Positions 1 through 7,086 of a stretch of DNA of 52,302 nucleotides are shown piece by piece (the stretch's first letter is position 1; every line of letters starts with the position of its first letter). Origin of the DNA: Bacteroidales bacterium (GTDB lineage Bacteria > Bacteroidota > Bacteroidia > Bacteroidales > P3); the NCBI GenBank assembly GCA_017448185.1, contig JAFSLX010000021.1, forward strand, positions 1-52,302. Direction: 5' to 3'. The notes beneath the pieces were generated by a model. The model was not told the origin of the DNA. It did no database searches and was given only the letters and a program-made list of their open reading frames with translations. The position numbers and the translations under genes are program-made.

Positions 1-55
1 TCAGTCGTTGTTCAGTCAAACACTGAACAACGACTGAACAACGACCGAACTACAA
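1..55. repeat. Inverted array of 11-nt units, copy A (cut by window edge)
   Basis: Right-arm units CTGAACAACGA (23-33), CTGAACAACGA (34-44) and a diverged CCGAACTACAA (45-55) face a left arm of GTTGTTCAGTC units across the 5-nt spacer AAACA. The left arm is cut off by the window start. The core is identical to the copy at 6882-6963 and related to the copy at 25357-25425. It ends about 55 bp upstream of the promoter of the first gene. Confidence 0.9.
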
Positions 56-109
56 CAGAAGAAAAACAGTATCAGTTGCAGTGACGGAGACTGTAACTGA
101 CGTAAAAAT

Positions 110-140
110 TTTGCTGTTTCAATATTTATTTGTATTTTTG
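110..140 (+). promoter_or_regulatory. Bacteroidota-type promoter of the lipoprotein-hutU pair
   Basis: A -33 TTTG (110-113) and a -7 TATTTTTG (133-140) are separated by exactly 19 bp, which matches the TTTG / TAnnTTTG consensus of the phylum. The start codon of the first gene is 26 nt downstream. Confidence 0.8.
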
Positions 141-166
141 CACCCGATTACTGCAACAAAAAATAA

Positions 167-574
167 ATGAAAACAGGTAAATTATTGATTTCAGTGATTG
201 TACTTGCCGTTTGTCTTTCTGTTTTCGTCGGCTGTGGAGACAAAGACAGCGATTACCGTGACACATGGGTGGGCACGTATGAGGGATATAGCGATTACCA
301 TTCCTACACGGGTGTTGACCATCGGTTCGACACGGTTTACGCCAACGAGTCCTTGACGGTCTCCAAGCAAGGAAACGAGGGATTGGTGATTGGCTATATA
401 GGCAGGTCGTTCCCGGTGAACTGCACTTCGGGAGGCACCTTTACCTCCACTTCAGACAATCCTCACAGCGAGTGGAATGGATATGTCAAAGGTGACAGCC
501 TGTTTTTTAACTACTTCGATATTTCGCAGGGACAATCCTCCACACGTCAATTTAAAGGAAAAAAGACAAAATAA
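167..574 (+). CDS. Small lipoprotein of unknown function
   Basis: This is a 135-residue protein with a type II signal peptide: a Lys-containing start, a hydrophobic stretch, then the lipobox VGC with the lipidated Cys near residue 23. The mature part (about 112 residues) begins with a charged DKDSD linker and is rich in Tyr, Ser and Thr, as in small beta-rich periplasmic or surface lipoproteins. The start is well supported by the promoter ending at 140. The stop lies 12 nt before the urocanase start, so the two are probably co-transcribed, but nothing in the protein suggests a role in histidine breakdown. I recognise no family. The mature part loosely resembles that of the lipoprotein at 43184 (W-x-GTY near the start), which may be convergent. 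Confidence 0.8.
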   Translation: MKTGKLLISVIVLAVCLSVFVGCGDKDSDYRDTWVGTYEGYSDYHSYTGVDHRFDTVYANESLTVSKQGNEGLVIGYIGRSFPVNCTSGGTFTSTSDNPHSEWNGYVKGDSLFFNYFDISQGQSSTRQFKGKKTK

Positions 575-586
575 ACCAATAACAAA

Positions 587-2587
587 ATGACACTCGAAGA
601 ATTCCAGAATGAATTGCGTCTCGGTATCCCCGATCCGCTGCCCGAACCTCAACCCTATGACCCCACGGTGAACCACGCTCCCAAGCGCAAGGATATCCTT
701 ACGCCTGCCGAGAAGAAGCTGGCCATCCGCAATGCCCTGCGCTATTTCCCCGCCAAGCACCACAAAATGCTGGCCAAGGAGTTCGCCGCCGAGCTGAAGG
801 AGTATGGCCGCATCTATATGTACCGTCTGCGTCCCACCTACAAGATGTATGCCCGCCCCATCGACGAGTATCCTGCCAAGTGCCGTCAGGCTGCCGCCAT
901 CATGCTGATGATTCAGAACAATCTGGACCCCGCGGTGGCTCAGCATCCGCATGAGCTTATCACCTATGGTGGCAACGGTGCCGTCTTCCAGAACTGGGCC
1001 CAGTACCGCCTGGTGATGAAATACCTGAGCGAGATGACCGACGAGCAGACCCTCGTCATGTACAGTGGCCATCCTATGGGACTCTACCCCAGCCACAAGG
1101 ACGCTCCGCGCGTGGTGGTCACCAACGGCATGATGATTCCCAACTATTCGAAGCCCGACGACTGGGAGCGCTACAACGCCCTCGGCGTCACGCAATACGG
1201 TCAGATGACTGCCGGCTCCTATATGTACATCGGCCCGCAGGGTATCGTCCACGGCACCACCATCACCGTCCTCAATGCTGCCCGTAAGCTTGGTGGCGGC
1301 ACCGCAGGCAAGCTGTTCATCACCGCTGGCCTCGGTGGCATGAGCGGCGCCCAGCCCAAGGCTGGCGACATTGCAGGTGTGGTCTCCATCACCGCCGAAA
1401 TCAACCCCGCCGCCACGCAGAAGCGCTACACGCAGGGTTGGGTCGACGAGGTGCACGACAACCTTGACGAGCTTTTTGCGGCCGTCAACAAGTCCATTGC
1501 TGCCAAGGAGGCTAAGAGCTATGCCTACCAGGGCAATGTGGTCGACCTTTGGGAGTACTGCGCCGAGAAAGGCATCAAGGTGGACCTTGGCAGCGACCAG
1601 ACCTCGCTGCACAACCCCTGGGCCGGTGGCTACTACCCCGTGGGAGTCAGCTTCGAGGATGCCAAGGTGATGATGGCTGAGAAGCCCGAACTCTTCAAAG
1701 AGAAGGTGCAAGAGTCGTTGCGTCGCCATGTGGCAGCCGTCAACAAGCTCACCGCCCACGGTATGTACTTCTTCGACTACGGCAACGCCTTCCTGCTCGA
1801 GAGCAGCCGTGCCGGTGCCGACATCTGGAATGCCGACCACACCGCCTTCCGCTATCCTTCCTATGTGCAGGACATCATGGGCCCCATGTGTTTCGACTAC
1901 GGCTTTGGACCCTTCCGCTGGGTGTGCACCAGCGGCAAGCCCGAGGACCTCGACAAGAGTGACCATATCGCCATGGAAGTGTTGGGCGAAATCGCCAAGA
2001 CCGCTCCCGCCGAAATTCAGCAGCAGATGCACGACAATATCCAGTGGATCAAGGGTGCCAAGGAGAACCACCTTGTGGTTGGTTCACAGGCCCGTATCCT
2101 CTATGCCGACTGCGAAGGCCGCACCAAGATTGCCGCCCGCTTCAACGAGGCTATCAAGAAGGGCGAGATCAGCGCACCTATCGTCCTTGGTCGCGACCAC
2201 CACGACGTGAGCGGTACCGACAGCCCCTTCCGCGAAACCAGCAACATCTATGACGGTTCGAACCGTTGTGCCGACATGGCTGTGCAGAACGTCATCGGCG
2301 ACAGCTTCCGCGGTGCCACGTGGGTCTCTATCCACAACGGCGGTGGCGTAGGCTGGGGCGAGGTCATCAACGGTGGCTTTGGTATGGTTCTCGATGGCTC
2401 TGATGCTTGTGACCGCCGTCTCCGCATGATGCTCCACTGGGACGTCAACAACGGCATCAGCCGTCGCTCCTGGGCCCGCAACGAAGGTGCCATGTTCGCC
2501 ATCAAGCGCGCCATGGACATCTGCCCCGAGCTCAAGGTCACCATGCCCAACCTCGTAGACGACGCGGTGCTGGAAGGCCTGTTCTAA
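587..2587 (+). CDS. hutU: Urocanate hydratase (urocanase)
   Basis: This cytoplasmic enzyme converts urocanate to 4-imidazolone-5-propionate, the second step of histidine degradation, using a tightly bound NAD+ as electrophile. The 666-residue protein is collinear with urocanases: GGNGAVFQNW near 128-137, YSGHPMGLYPSH near 159-170, the glycine-rich NAD-binding loop ITAGLGGMSGAQ near 245-256, and the conserved Cys in FRWVCTSG (C447). It is longer than the roughly 555-residue Bacillus and Pseudomonas enzymes, which I recall as usual for the Bacteroidota form. No hutH, hutI or formiminotransferase gene is in the window, so the rest of the pathway must be elsewhere. A long open frame on the opposite strand (452-2071) is a codon-bias shadow. 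Confidence 0.97.
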   Translation: MTLEEFQNELRLGIPDPLPEPQPYDPTVNHAPKRKDILTPAEKKLAIRNALRYFPAKHHKMLAKEFAAELKEYGRIYMYRLRPTYKMYARPIDEYPAKCRQAAAIMLMIQNNLDPAVAQHPHELITYGGNGAVFQNWAQYRLVMKYLSEMTDEQTLVMYSGHPMGLYPSHKDAPRVVVTNGMMIPNYSKPDDWERYNALGVTQYGQMTAGSYMYIGPQGIVHGTTITVLNAARKLGGGTAGKLFITAGLGGMSGAQPKAGDIAGVVSITAEINPAATQKRYTQGWVDEVHDNLDELFAAVNKSIAAKEAKSYAYQGNVVDLWEYCAEKGIKVDLGSDQTSLHNPWAGGYYPVGVSFEDAKVMMAEKPELFKEKVQESLRRHVAAVNKLTAHGMYFFDYGNAFLLESSRAGADIWNADHTAFRYPSYVQDIMGPMCFDYGFGPFRWVCTSGKPEDLDKSDHIAMEVLGEIAKTAPAEIQQQMHDNIQWIKGAKENHLVVGSQARILYADCEGRTKIAARFNEAIKKGEISAPIVLGRDHHDVSGTDSPFRETSNIYDGSNRCADMAVQNVIGDSFRGATWVSIHNGGGVGWGEVINGGFGMVLDGSDACDRRLRMMLHWDVNNGISRRSWARNEGAMFAIKRAMDICPELKVTMPNLVDDAVLEGLF

Positions 2588-2594
2588 AAACAAT

Positions 2595-2666
2595 AAGACC
2601 CATAGGGCTTATAGGACCTATACGACCCATAAGTCTTATAAGCCCTATAAGCCCTAATAATCCTAA
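2595..2666. repeat. Array of 9-nt units upstream of the four-helix-bundle gene
   Basis: Seven contiguous 9-mers run from 2595 to 2657: AAGACCCAT, AGGGCTTAT, AGGACCTAT, ACGACCCAT, AAGTCTTAT, AAGCCCTAT, AAGCCCTAA. A poorer eighth (TAATCCTAA) ends at 2666. The consensus is roughly ARGNCYYAT. The array fills almost the whole gap between hutU and the next gene and reappears directly after that gene. Confidence 0.9.
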
Positions 2667-2679
2667 AAAAAACACCCCC

Positions 2680-3246
2680 ATGCCCACCGACAAGACCTTC
2701 CTGCCCCAGAGGGGCAACTATCGGTCGCTGATAGTCTATCAGAAAGCGGAGTGCATCTACGATGTCACCTTCTTCTTCGCGCACCGGTTCTTGGAGAAAG
2801 GCGACCGCACCATCGACCAGATGGTGCAGGCGGCGCGGTCGGGCAAGCAGAATATCGCCGAGGGTAGCGCGGCAAGCACCACCTCGCGCGAGACGGAGCT
2901 GAAACTTATCAATGTGGCTAAAGCCAGTCTGCAGGAATTGTTGATAGACTACGAGGACTACCTTCGTGTGAGGGGGCTTCCCCAGTGGGGGTCGGACGAC
3001 GAACGCTACCAGCAGACGCGCCGCGTGGTGGCAGCGCATAACGACTCGGCCTTCTACCGCGAGGCCATACAGGTGCGCTCCGACGAGGCCGTGGCCAATA
3101 TAGCCATCACCCTCATTCACCAGACCGATGCCATGCTGATGAAACTGATAGAGAAGCTGAAAGAGCAGTTCGTCCAGCAGGGCGGCATCCGCGAAGAAAT
3201 GACCCGCGCCCGCCTCGCCTACCGCAACAAACCCCAAGGCAAGTAG
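2680..3246 (+). CDS. Four-helix-bundle protein (23S rRNA intervening-sequence protein family)
   Basis: The 188-residue protein shows the signature of the S23 / four-helix-bundle family: the YRSLIVYQKAECIYD opening helix, an R-S-G-K-Q-N-I-A-E-G motif near residues 48-57, and the E-T-E-L-K-L-I-N-V-A-K-A-S helix. The family is all-helical and forms homopentamers. Members occur within 23S rRNA intervening sequences, and relatives act as accessory proteins (Avd) of diversity-generating retroelements; the function of stand-alone copies is unknown. It is longer than the usual 115-130 residues, with extra charged C-terminal helices. No reverse transcriptase, variable repeat or rRNA is near. The gene is bracketed by 9-nt arrays (2595-2666 and 3243-3278), and the second array overlaps its TAG stop, which suggests the gene and arrays form one unit. 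Confidence 0.88.
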   Translation: MPTDKTFLPQRGNYRSLIVYQKAECIYDVTFFFAHRFLEKGDRTIDQMVQAARSGKQNIAEGSAASTTSRETELKLINVAKASLQELLIDYEDYLRVRGLPQWGSDDERYQQTRRVVAAHNDSAFYREAIQVRSDEAVANIAITLIHQTDAMLMKLIEKLKEQFVQQGGIREEMTRARLAYRNKPQGK

Positions 3247-3278
3247 CCTATAGACCCTATAAGTCTTATAAGTCCCAT
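3243..3278. repeat. Array of 9-nt units downstream of the four-helix-bundle gene
   Basis: Four 9-nt units (GTAGCCTAT, AGACCCTAT, AAGTCTTAT, AAGTCCCAT) continue directly from the stop codon. AAGTCTTAT is identical to a unit in the upstream array, and the orientation is the same, so the gene lies between two direct arrays. Confidence 0.85.
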
Positions 3279-3287
3279 CAAACAAAG

Positions 3288-3314
3288 CACGGCTGGGCAG
3301 ATAGCCCGGCCGTG
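3288..3314. terminator. Hairpin between convergent genes, probable bidirectional terminator
   Basis: CACGGC-T-GGGC pairs with GCCC-G-GCCGTG around a 5-nt loop. The flanks are T-rich on the plus side and A-rich on the other (T-rich on the minus strand). It lies between the four-helix-bundle gene (+) and the secreted protein at 3367-4050 (-). Confidence 0.65.
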
Positions 3315-3366
3315 TTAATTCTTCTTCGTGAATTCTACAATCCTTCGGCAGTCCCTCGGCGAAGAA

Positions 3367-4050
3367 TCAGAAGTTTTCTATCACATTGCCGACATATTCT
3401 CCGGTACTGATGTCGACGACCTGCACCTGGACATATTCTTCGGAGATGCGGACGGTGAGGTAATAGCCAACGGCAGAGAAGTTGTTTTGTTTGACGACGG
3501 TATTGTCGTTGTAGATGCCACTCTGCTGATTTTGCTGTTCTTTGTAGAGTTTCTGAAGCTTCTCCTTGGCCAGCACTTTGTAGCCCTTGCTTATTAGGTA
3601 ATCTATCGCCTGGCCCTTGGCTTTCTCCTTGTCGGTCTTGCCGTCGGTGACGGAGAAGGCGTCGAGGGCAAAGCGGCTGCTTTCGTCAATCTGTCGTGTG
3701 GCTTTTCCTATGGCTTCGTACATTTTTTGCGCTACCAAACCGGGTAGCTCCACAATGGTGTAAGTGTAGTAATATGACACCGAGCCGTCGCCGTTAACAG
3801 TCACCTTGCCTTTTGTGAGGTTGCGGATACCGACCTCTTTATTGGTGTACATCTGCTTGGCTTCGCGCAACGCGGCTTTGTATGCCGCCTGCGGAGAGTC
3901 GTAGCCTTTCCTTGTCTGTGCATCCTTGGCAAGTACCACCTCTTTGGCCTGCGGTGGTTTCTGTGCTTTGTTGTAGTCTTCCTGTGCCGTTGCACTGCCC
4001 ACGCCGAGCAGCAAGGCAAGAACGAAATAAAAGAAATAGTTTGTTCTCAT
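3367..4050 (-). CDS. Secreted protein of unknown function, paralogue of the upstream gene
   Basis: The 227-residue protein has a signal peptide (MRTNYFFYFVLALLLGVGSA, cleavage likely after ATAQ). The last third closely matches the neighbour at 4062-4892: both carry a KLY-x-EQQ-x-QQSGIYND block, then NNFSAVGYYL-x-VR and an STGEY close to the C-terminus. The central part predicts two small alpha/beta units with a Lys/Tyr-rich surface. The start is 11 nt after the stop of the upstream paralogue, so they form one operon. I do not recognise the family. The repeated pattern of a helix, a short loop, then four strands could be a periplasmic assembly module, but that is a guess. Confidence 0.8.
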   Translation of the reverse strand: MRTNYFFYFVLALLLGVGSATAQEDYNKAQKPPQAKEVVLAKDAQTRKGYDSPQAAYKAALREAKQMYTNKEVGIRNLTKGKVTVNGDGSVSYYYTYTIVELPGLVAQKMYEAIGKATRQIDESSRFALDAFSVTDGKTDKEKAKGQAIDYLISKGYKVLAKEKLQKLYKEQQNQQSGIYNDNTVVKQNNFSAVGYYLTVRISEEYVQVQVVDISTGEYVGNVIENF

Positions 4051-4061
4051 AGTCTTTTGTT

Positions 4062-4892
4062 TCAGAACTTGATGGTTACATTGGCATCATATTCGCCGGT
4101 GCTCACGTTGATTATCTGTACTCGCAGAGATGTTTCTGTTAATCTGACATTAAGATAGTAACCCACCGCCGAGAAATTATTGTCTTTAACTGTAGTCCTG
4201 TCGTTGTAAATGCCGCTCTGCTGTGCTTGCTGCTCCTCATACAGTTTCTCAAGATACTCTTTGGCAACAACCTTGTATCCCTTATCAAGGAGAATTTCTA
4301 CTACCTCATCTTTGTACTCCTCCTTGTTCACGTCACTTGGAACCCGGACTTGGTCTATTGCTATTCTTGATCCCTCACGGATGTCCTGCAAAGCTTTGTC
4401 AAGTGCTTTGGTAAGGTCATCACCTTCATCGTCTCTGGAATTATCAGTACTACTATTATTATTTTTTACAGGTTCAGGATTATTGGGGACAACAACAGAT
4501 GCACTTATTTTATAATATCTCGCGTTACACCGACGGACTTCACTTCTTCCAAGATTCACTTCCTCTTCCGAGATGCTCGATTTGAAGTTCCTTAATTCCA
4601 AGTTTGGATATTGATACCCGTATTGTGCTCTTGCTTTTTTTGATAATTCAACATATAACTCTTCGTCTGATTTCGTTGTCCTTTGATCAAGAAAATTTTT
4701 TTTGGGATCTCCATCTAAATACACACCGTTGACGAAATATTGAATATACCCAGCATGCACCTTATCTGTGACAAACCCAACTACTTTTTCGTTATATTTG
4801 GGAGCACCTTTCCAGTCATAATACTGCGCATTGCCATAATTATACCATCCAGTCATCAAGACTGCTATAAGAAGTTTTAGTGTTGTTTTCAT
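4062..4892 (-). CDS. Secreted protein of unknown function, paralogue of the downstream gene
   Basis: The 276-residue protein has an N-terminal signal peptide ending near GNAQ. An N-terminal half (DWKGAPKYNEKVVGFV...) is not shared with the neighbour. An Asn/Ser/Asp-rich low-complexity linker lies near residues 143-158. The C-terminal domain (about 80 residues) is homologous to that of the 3367-4050 product. The gene is first in a two-gene minus-strand operon read from the -7 element at 4918-4925. The linker shows as AT-rich codons that stand out from the flanking sequence. No enzymatic motif is visible. Confidence 0.8.
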   Translation of the reverse strand: MKTTLKLLIAVLMTGWYNYGNAQYYDWKGAPKYNEKVVGFVTDKVHAGYIQYFVNGVYLDGDPKKNFLDQRTTKSDEELYVELSKKARAQYGYQYPNLELRNFKSSISEEEVNLGRSEVRRCNARYYKISASVVVPNNPEPVKNNNSSTDNSRDDEGDDLTKALDKALQDIREGSRIAIDQVRVPSDVNKEEYKDEVVEILLDKGYKVVAKEYLEKLYEEQQAQQSGIYNDRTTVKDNNFSAVGYYLNVRLTETSLRVQIINVSTGEYDANVTIKF

Positions 4893-4917
4893 ATTGTTTA
4901 CTATTTAAATGATTTTG

Positions 4918-4925
4918 CAAAAGTA
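4918..4925 (-). promoter_or_regulatory. -7 promoter element of the paralogue operon
   Basis: On the minus strand the sequence reads TACTTTTG, a match to TAnnTTTG, 26 nt upstream of the start codon at 4892. Confidence 0.6.
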
Positions 4926-4936
4926 CGACAATAGCA

Positions 4937-5188
4937 CTATTCGTTGGGTGTCAAATGCTGACAGGTGTCAGTATTTGGCGGGGTGGTGAGGGCGTTGGAA
5001 TAGCAGATAAAGAAGTCTGTGTGTAATACAGAACTGATGAGAAACAGTTGTTGGGTGTCAATGGAGGATTTGTTGAACAGGCGCTGCAAGGTGCGCTCGG
5101 AGACTCCGATTCTGTCCATCATCCATTCGTTGGTGTGGCCCTGGCGGCGCAGCTCGTCGCGGATAAGGTTTCCTATGTGAATCTGCAT
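4937..5188 (-). CDS. Small helix-turn-helix DNA-binding protein
   Basis: The 83-residue protein has a Cro/XRE-like fold at residues 5-58: IGNLIRDELRRQGHTNEWMMDRIGVSERTLQRLFNKSSID contains the helix, the turn and a recognition helix (SERTLQRLFNK), followed by the IDTQQLFLISSVLHTDFF helix typical of one-domain XRE regulators. A short Thr/Pro-rich tail follows. It probably acts as a dimeric repressor. No target is evident. The 325 nt upstream hold only the long hairpin at 5273-5390. Confidence 0.75.
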   Translation of the reverse strand: MQIHIGNLIRDELRRQGHTNEWMMDRIGVSERTLQRLFNKSSIDTQQLFLISSVLHTDFFICYSNALTTPPNTDTCQHLTPNE

Positions 5189-5513
5189 AGTGGTTGCTTC
5201 ATGTGCGCTTGGCTACCGAATCCATATAAACTCCGACGACCACAGACAAAAAGAAGGCGAGCAATCTCGTCTCCTGTCTGAGGTCGTGGAAATTACCTTT
5301 GAGAATAGACAAAATGCTCGCTTACCTGCGAGCATTTGCTTTTGTCATTCTCAAAGTACCTGATTTGAAGTTTTCCACGTTTCAGACAGGTCGGGACAAT
5401 AGCAAACGCTATATTAATAATTCAGTTTCTTCTACAATATGTTTGTTTTTATGTCATAGTCATCGTTGATAATTCGGCTGCAAAAATACGAACTTATTTT
5501 CAATTGGTGGCAA
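5189..5513. other. Intergenic stretch with a long imperfect hairpin
   Basis: No reading frame longer than about 25 residues looks real here. The only notable structure is the 118-nt inverted repeat at 5273-5390. AT-rich sequence at 5400-5513 separates it from the sstT stop codon. Confidence 0.6.
5273..5390. repeat. 118-nt long imperfect inverted repeat / structured RNA candidate
   Basis: Five paired blocks nest perfectly: CCTGTCTGA/TCAGACAGG, CGTGGAAA/TTTCCACG, TTTGAGAAT/ATTCTCAAA, GACAAAA/TTTTGTC and TGCTCGC/GCGAGCA, closed by the loop TTACCT. Bulges lie between blocks, and the largest internal loop is asymmetric (about 5 nt against 15 nt). It could be a miniature transposable element, a non-coding RNA or an elaborate terminator for sstT. 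No target-site duplication was obvious. Confidence 0.75.
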
Positions 5514-6746
5514 TTATTCTTTCTCCAGGCCTCGTTTCTTGCGGTCGTAGTACTCGGCGGTGGCGGTGAAGAAAGCGTCGCCGCTGGAGTTGAGGGCGGT
5601 TTCGACCGAGTCCTGCACCACCCCGACAATGAAGCCGATGGCTACGGCCTGCATGGCCACATCGTTGCCAATGCCGAAGAAGGAGCAAGCCATGGGGATG
5701 AGCAGCAGGCTGCCGCCCGCCACGCCCGAGGCTCCGCAGGCACCGAGGGTGGCGATGATGCCGAGGAACAGGGCCGAGGCGAAACTTACGTCCACACCTA
5801 CGGTGTGGGCCACGGCGAGGGCGAAGACGGTGATGGTGACTGCCGCGCCGTCCATGTTGATGGTGGCACCCAGCGGGATGCTGACGGAATAGAAGTCTTC
5901 GTCCAACCCTATTTTCTTGCAGAGCGCCATATTGATGGGTATGTTGGCGGCCGACGAGCGGGTGAAGAAAGCCTGCAGACCGCTCTCTTTCAGGCAGGTG
6001 AAAAGGAGTGGGTAGGGGTTCTTTCGAGTCATGATGAAGGAGATGAGCGGGTTGAAGATGAAGGCGTTGGCCAGCATGCAGCCCACCAGCAGCAATAGCA
6101 GGTGGCCATAGGTGGTGAAGACAGAGAGACCGCTCTCGCTGACGGTGGAAAAGACCAGGCCGAGGATGCCGAAGGGCGCAAACTGGATAACCCATTTCAC
6201 CACACGCGTCACCACCGCCGAAAGGTCGTGCACCACATTGACTGTGGCCTTCGAAGCCATGGTTTTCAGCGAGATGCCGATTATGATTGACCAAAACAGG
6301 ATGGCAATGTAGTTGGCGTTGGCGATGGCTGCCACGGGGTTGGCCACCATAGAAGTGAGCAGGTTGCCGAACACCTCGCCCAACGAGCCGGCGCTGGAAT
6401 CGACTTGTGCGGCCTCGCCGAGTTCCAATGTCACCGGAAACAGGAAACTGCCTACCACTGCGCATACGGCAGCGATGAAAGTGGAAAGCATGTAGATGGA
6501 AATCAGCGATGTGAAACGCCGTCCATAGCCTCTGCTTGCCTTGGCGATGGACGACATGACCAACACTGCCACCAGTACGGGGGCTATGCCTTTAAGGGCG
6601 CTGACAAAGATTTTCCCCAGAATGGAAACTCCTGTCCACTGCGGGGCCAGCAAACCGAGGGCGGCTCCGACGATTAAGCCTATGAATATCCTCAGCATCA
6701 GGCTGATGCCGGTGTACTTCTTTAATGCAGTGGTTATGATGTTCAT
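5514..6746 (-). CDS. sstT: Na+/serine-threonine symporter
   Basis: The 410-residue inner-membrane transporter of the DAACS (glutamate/aspartate symporter, GltPh-like) family imports serine and threonine with Na+. Its length fits SstT. The N-terminus (ISLMLRIFIGLIVGAALGLL), the APVLVAVLVMSSIA segment, the serine-rich hairpin FTRSSAANIPINMALCKKIG near 260-280 and the GATINMDGAAVTI transport-core segment all follow the SstT pattern. At least eight hydrophobic segments are visible. It is a single-gene unit with its own promoter (6777-6784), and its downstream flank carries the 118-nt hairpin. Confidence 0.93.
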   Translation of the reverse strand: MNIITTALKKYTGISLMLRIFIGLIVGAALGLLAPQWTGVSILGKIFVSALKGIAPVLVAVLVMSSIAKASRGYGRRFTSLISIYMLSTFIAAVCAVVGSFLFPVTLELGEAAQVDSSAGSLGEVFGNLLTSMVANPVAAIANANYIAILFWSIIIGISLKTMASKATVNVVHDLSAVVTRVVKWVIQFAPFGILGLVFSTVSESGLSVFTTYGHLLLLLVGCMLANAFIFNPLISFIMTRKNPYPLLFTCLKESGLQAFFTRSSAANIPINMALCKKIGLDEDFYSVSIPLGATINMDGAAVTITVFALAVAHTVGVDVSFASALFLGIIATLGACGASGVAGGSLLLIPMACSFFGIGNDVAMQAVAIGFIVGVVQDSVETALNSSGDAFFTATAEYYDRKKRGLEKE

Positions 6747-6776
6747 GTCAGTATTGTTTTAGCATAAAAGTTTTTG

Positions 6777-6784
6777 CAAAGATA
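6777..6784 (-). promoter_or_regulatory. -7 promoter element of sstT
   Basis: The minus strand reads TATCTTTG, a match to TAnnTTTG, 30 nt before the sstT start. No convincing -33 TTTG is present at the expected distance. Confidence 0.6.
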
Positions 6785-6881
6785 CATCTTTTTTGCTACA
6801 TGGAAAAGTATTTTGTCGAGCTATAGAATGTCGTTTGATAATTGTTTTGCTTCCAGTGTTGTAAACTTGGCCTTGCCGCAC

Positions 6882-6963
6882 ATTGTTCAGCCGTTGTTCG
6901 GTTGTTGTTCAGTCGTTGTTCAGTCAAACACTGAACAACGACTGAACAACGACTGAACAACGG
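6882..6963. repeat. Inverted array of 11-nt units, copy B (most complete)
   Basis: The left arm has four units (ATTGTTCAGCC, GTTGTTCGGTT, GTTGTTCAGTC, GTTGTTCAGTC; 6882-6925), then the spacer AAACA (6926-6930), then a right arm of three (CTGAACAACGA twice, CTGAACAACGG; 6931-6963). The units on the two arms are reverse complements in phase, so the whole can form a long hairpin. It lies between divergent genes, so it is not simply a terminator. Confidence 0.92.
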
Positions 6964-7051
6964 AGGGACATGGACGGTGGGGGGTGGGCTGTGGCGGTGT
7001 CCGTATTCATAAAAAGTGTTAAAAACAATGTCTGGATGTATGGATAAAGGC

Positions 7052-7059
7052 TATCTTTG
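7052..7059 (+). promoter_or_regulatory. -7 promoter element of the SIMPL gene
   Basis: TATCTTTG matches TAnnTTTG and lies 27 nt before the ATG at 7087. It rules out the in-frame TTG at 7057, which would lie within the promoter. Confidence 0.65.
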
Positions 7060-7086
7060 CGTTTAATAATAAAAATAGAAAAAAAT

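Larger units (their letters stand above)
6747..7086. other. Divergent intergenic region, sstT to SIMPL gene
   Basis: This 340-nt gap holds the sstT promoter (6777-6784), an 11-nt inverted array (6882-6963), a G-rich tract (about 6970-6996) and the promoter of the next gene (7052-7059). No coding sequence is visible. Confidence 0.7.

Noticed and set aside
452..2071. 539-codon open frame on the minus strand across hutU
   Set aside because: It lies opposite urocanase and has the His/Val/Gly-rich make-up of a codon-bias shadow. No family motif or promoter.
2680..3246. Diversity-generating retroelement accessory gene (avd)
   Set aside because: The protein is in the same broad family, but no reverse transcriptase, template repeat or variable repeat is within reach.
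5273..5390. Integron attC site
   Set aside because: The long hairpin lacks the GTTRRRY-type box pair and there is no integrase or cassette array.
1..6963. CRISPR array from the repeated GTTGTTCAGTC units
   Set aside because: Units are contiguous with no spacers, and the arms are inverted. No cas gene is near.
6970..6996. G-quadruplex in the G-rich tract before the SIMPL gene
   Set aside because: Only two runs of at least three G are present, so a stable four-stranded form is not well supported.
7057..7086. TTG start ten codons upstream for the SIMPL protein
   Set aside because: It lies inside the -7 promoter element (7052-7059), so the transcript cannot include it.
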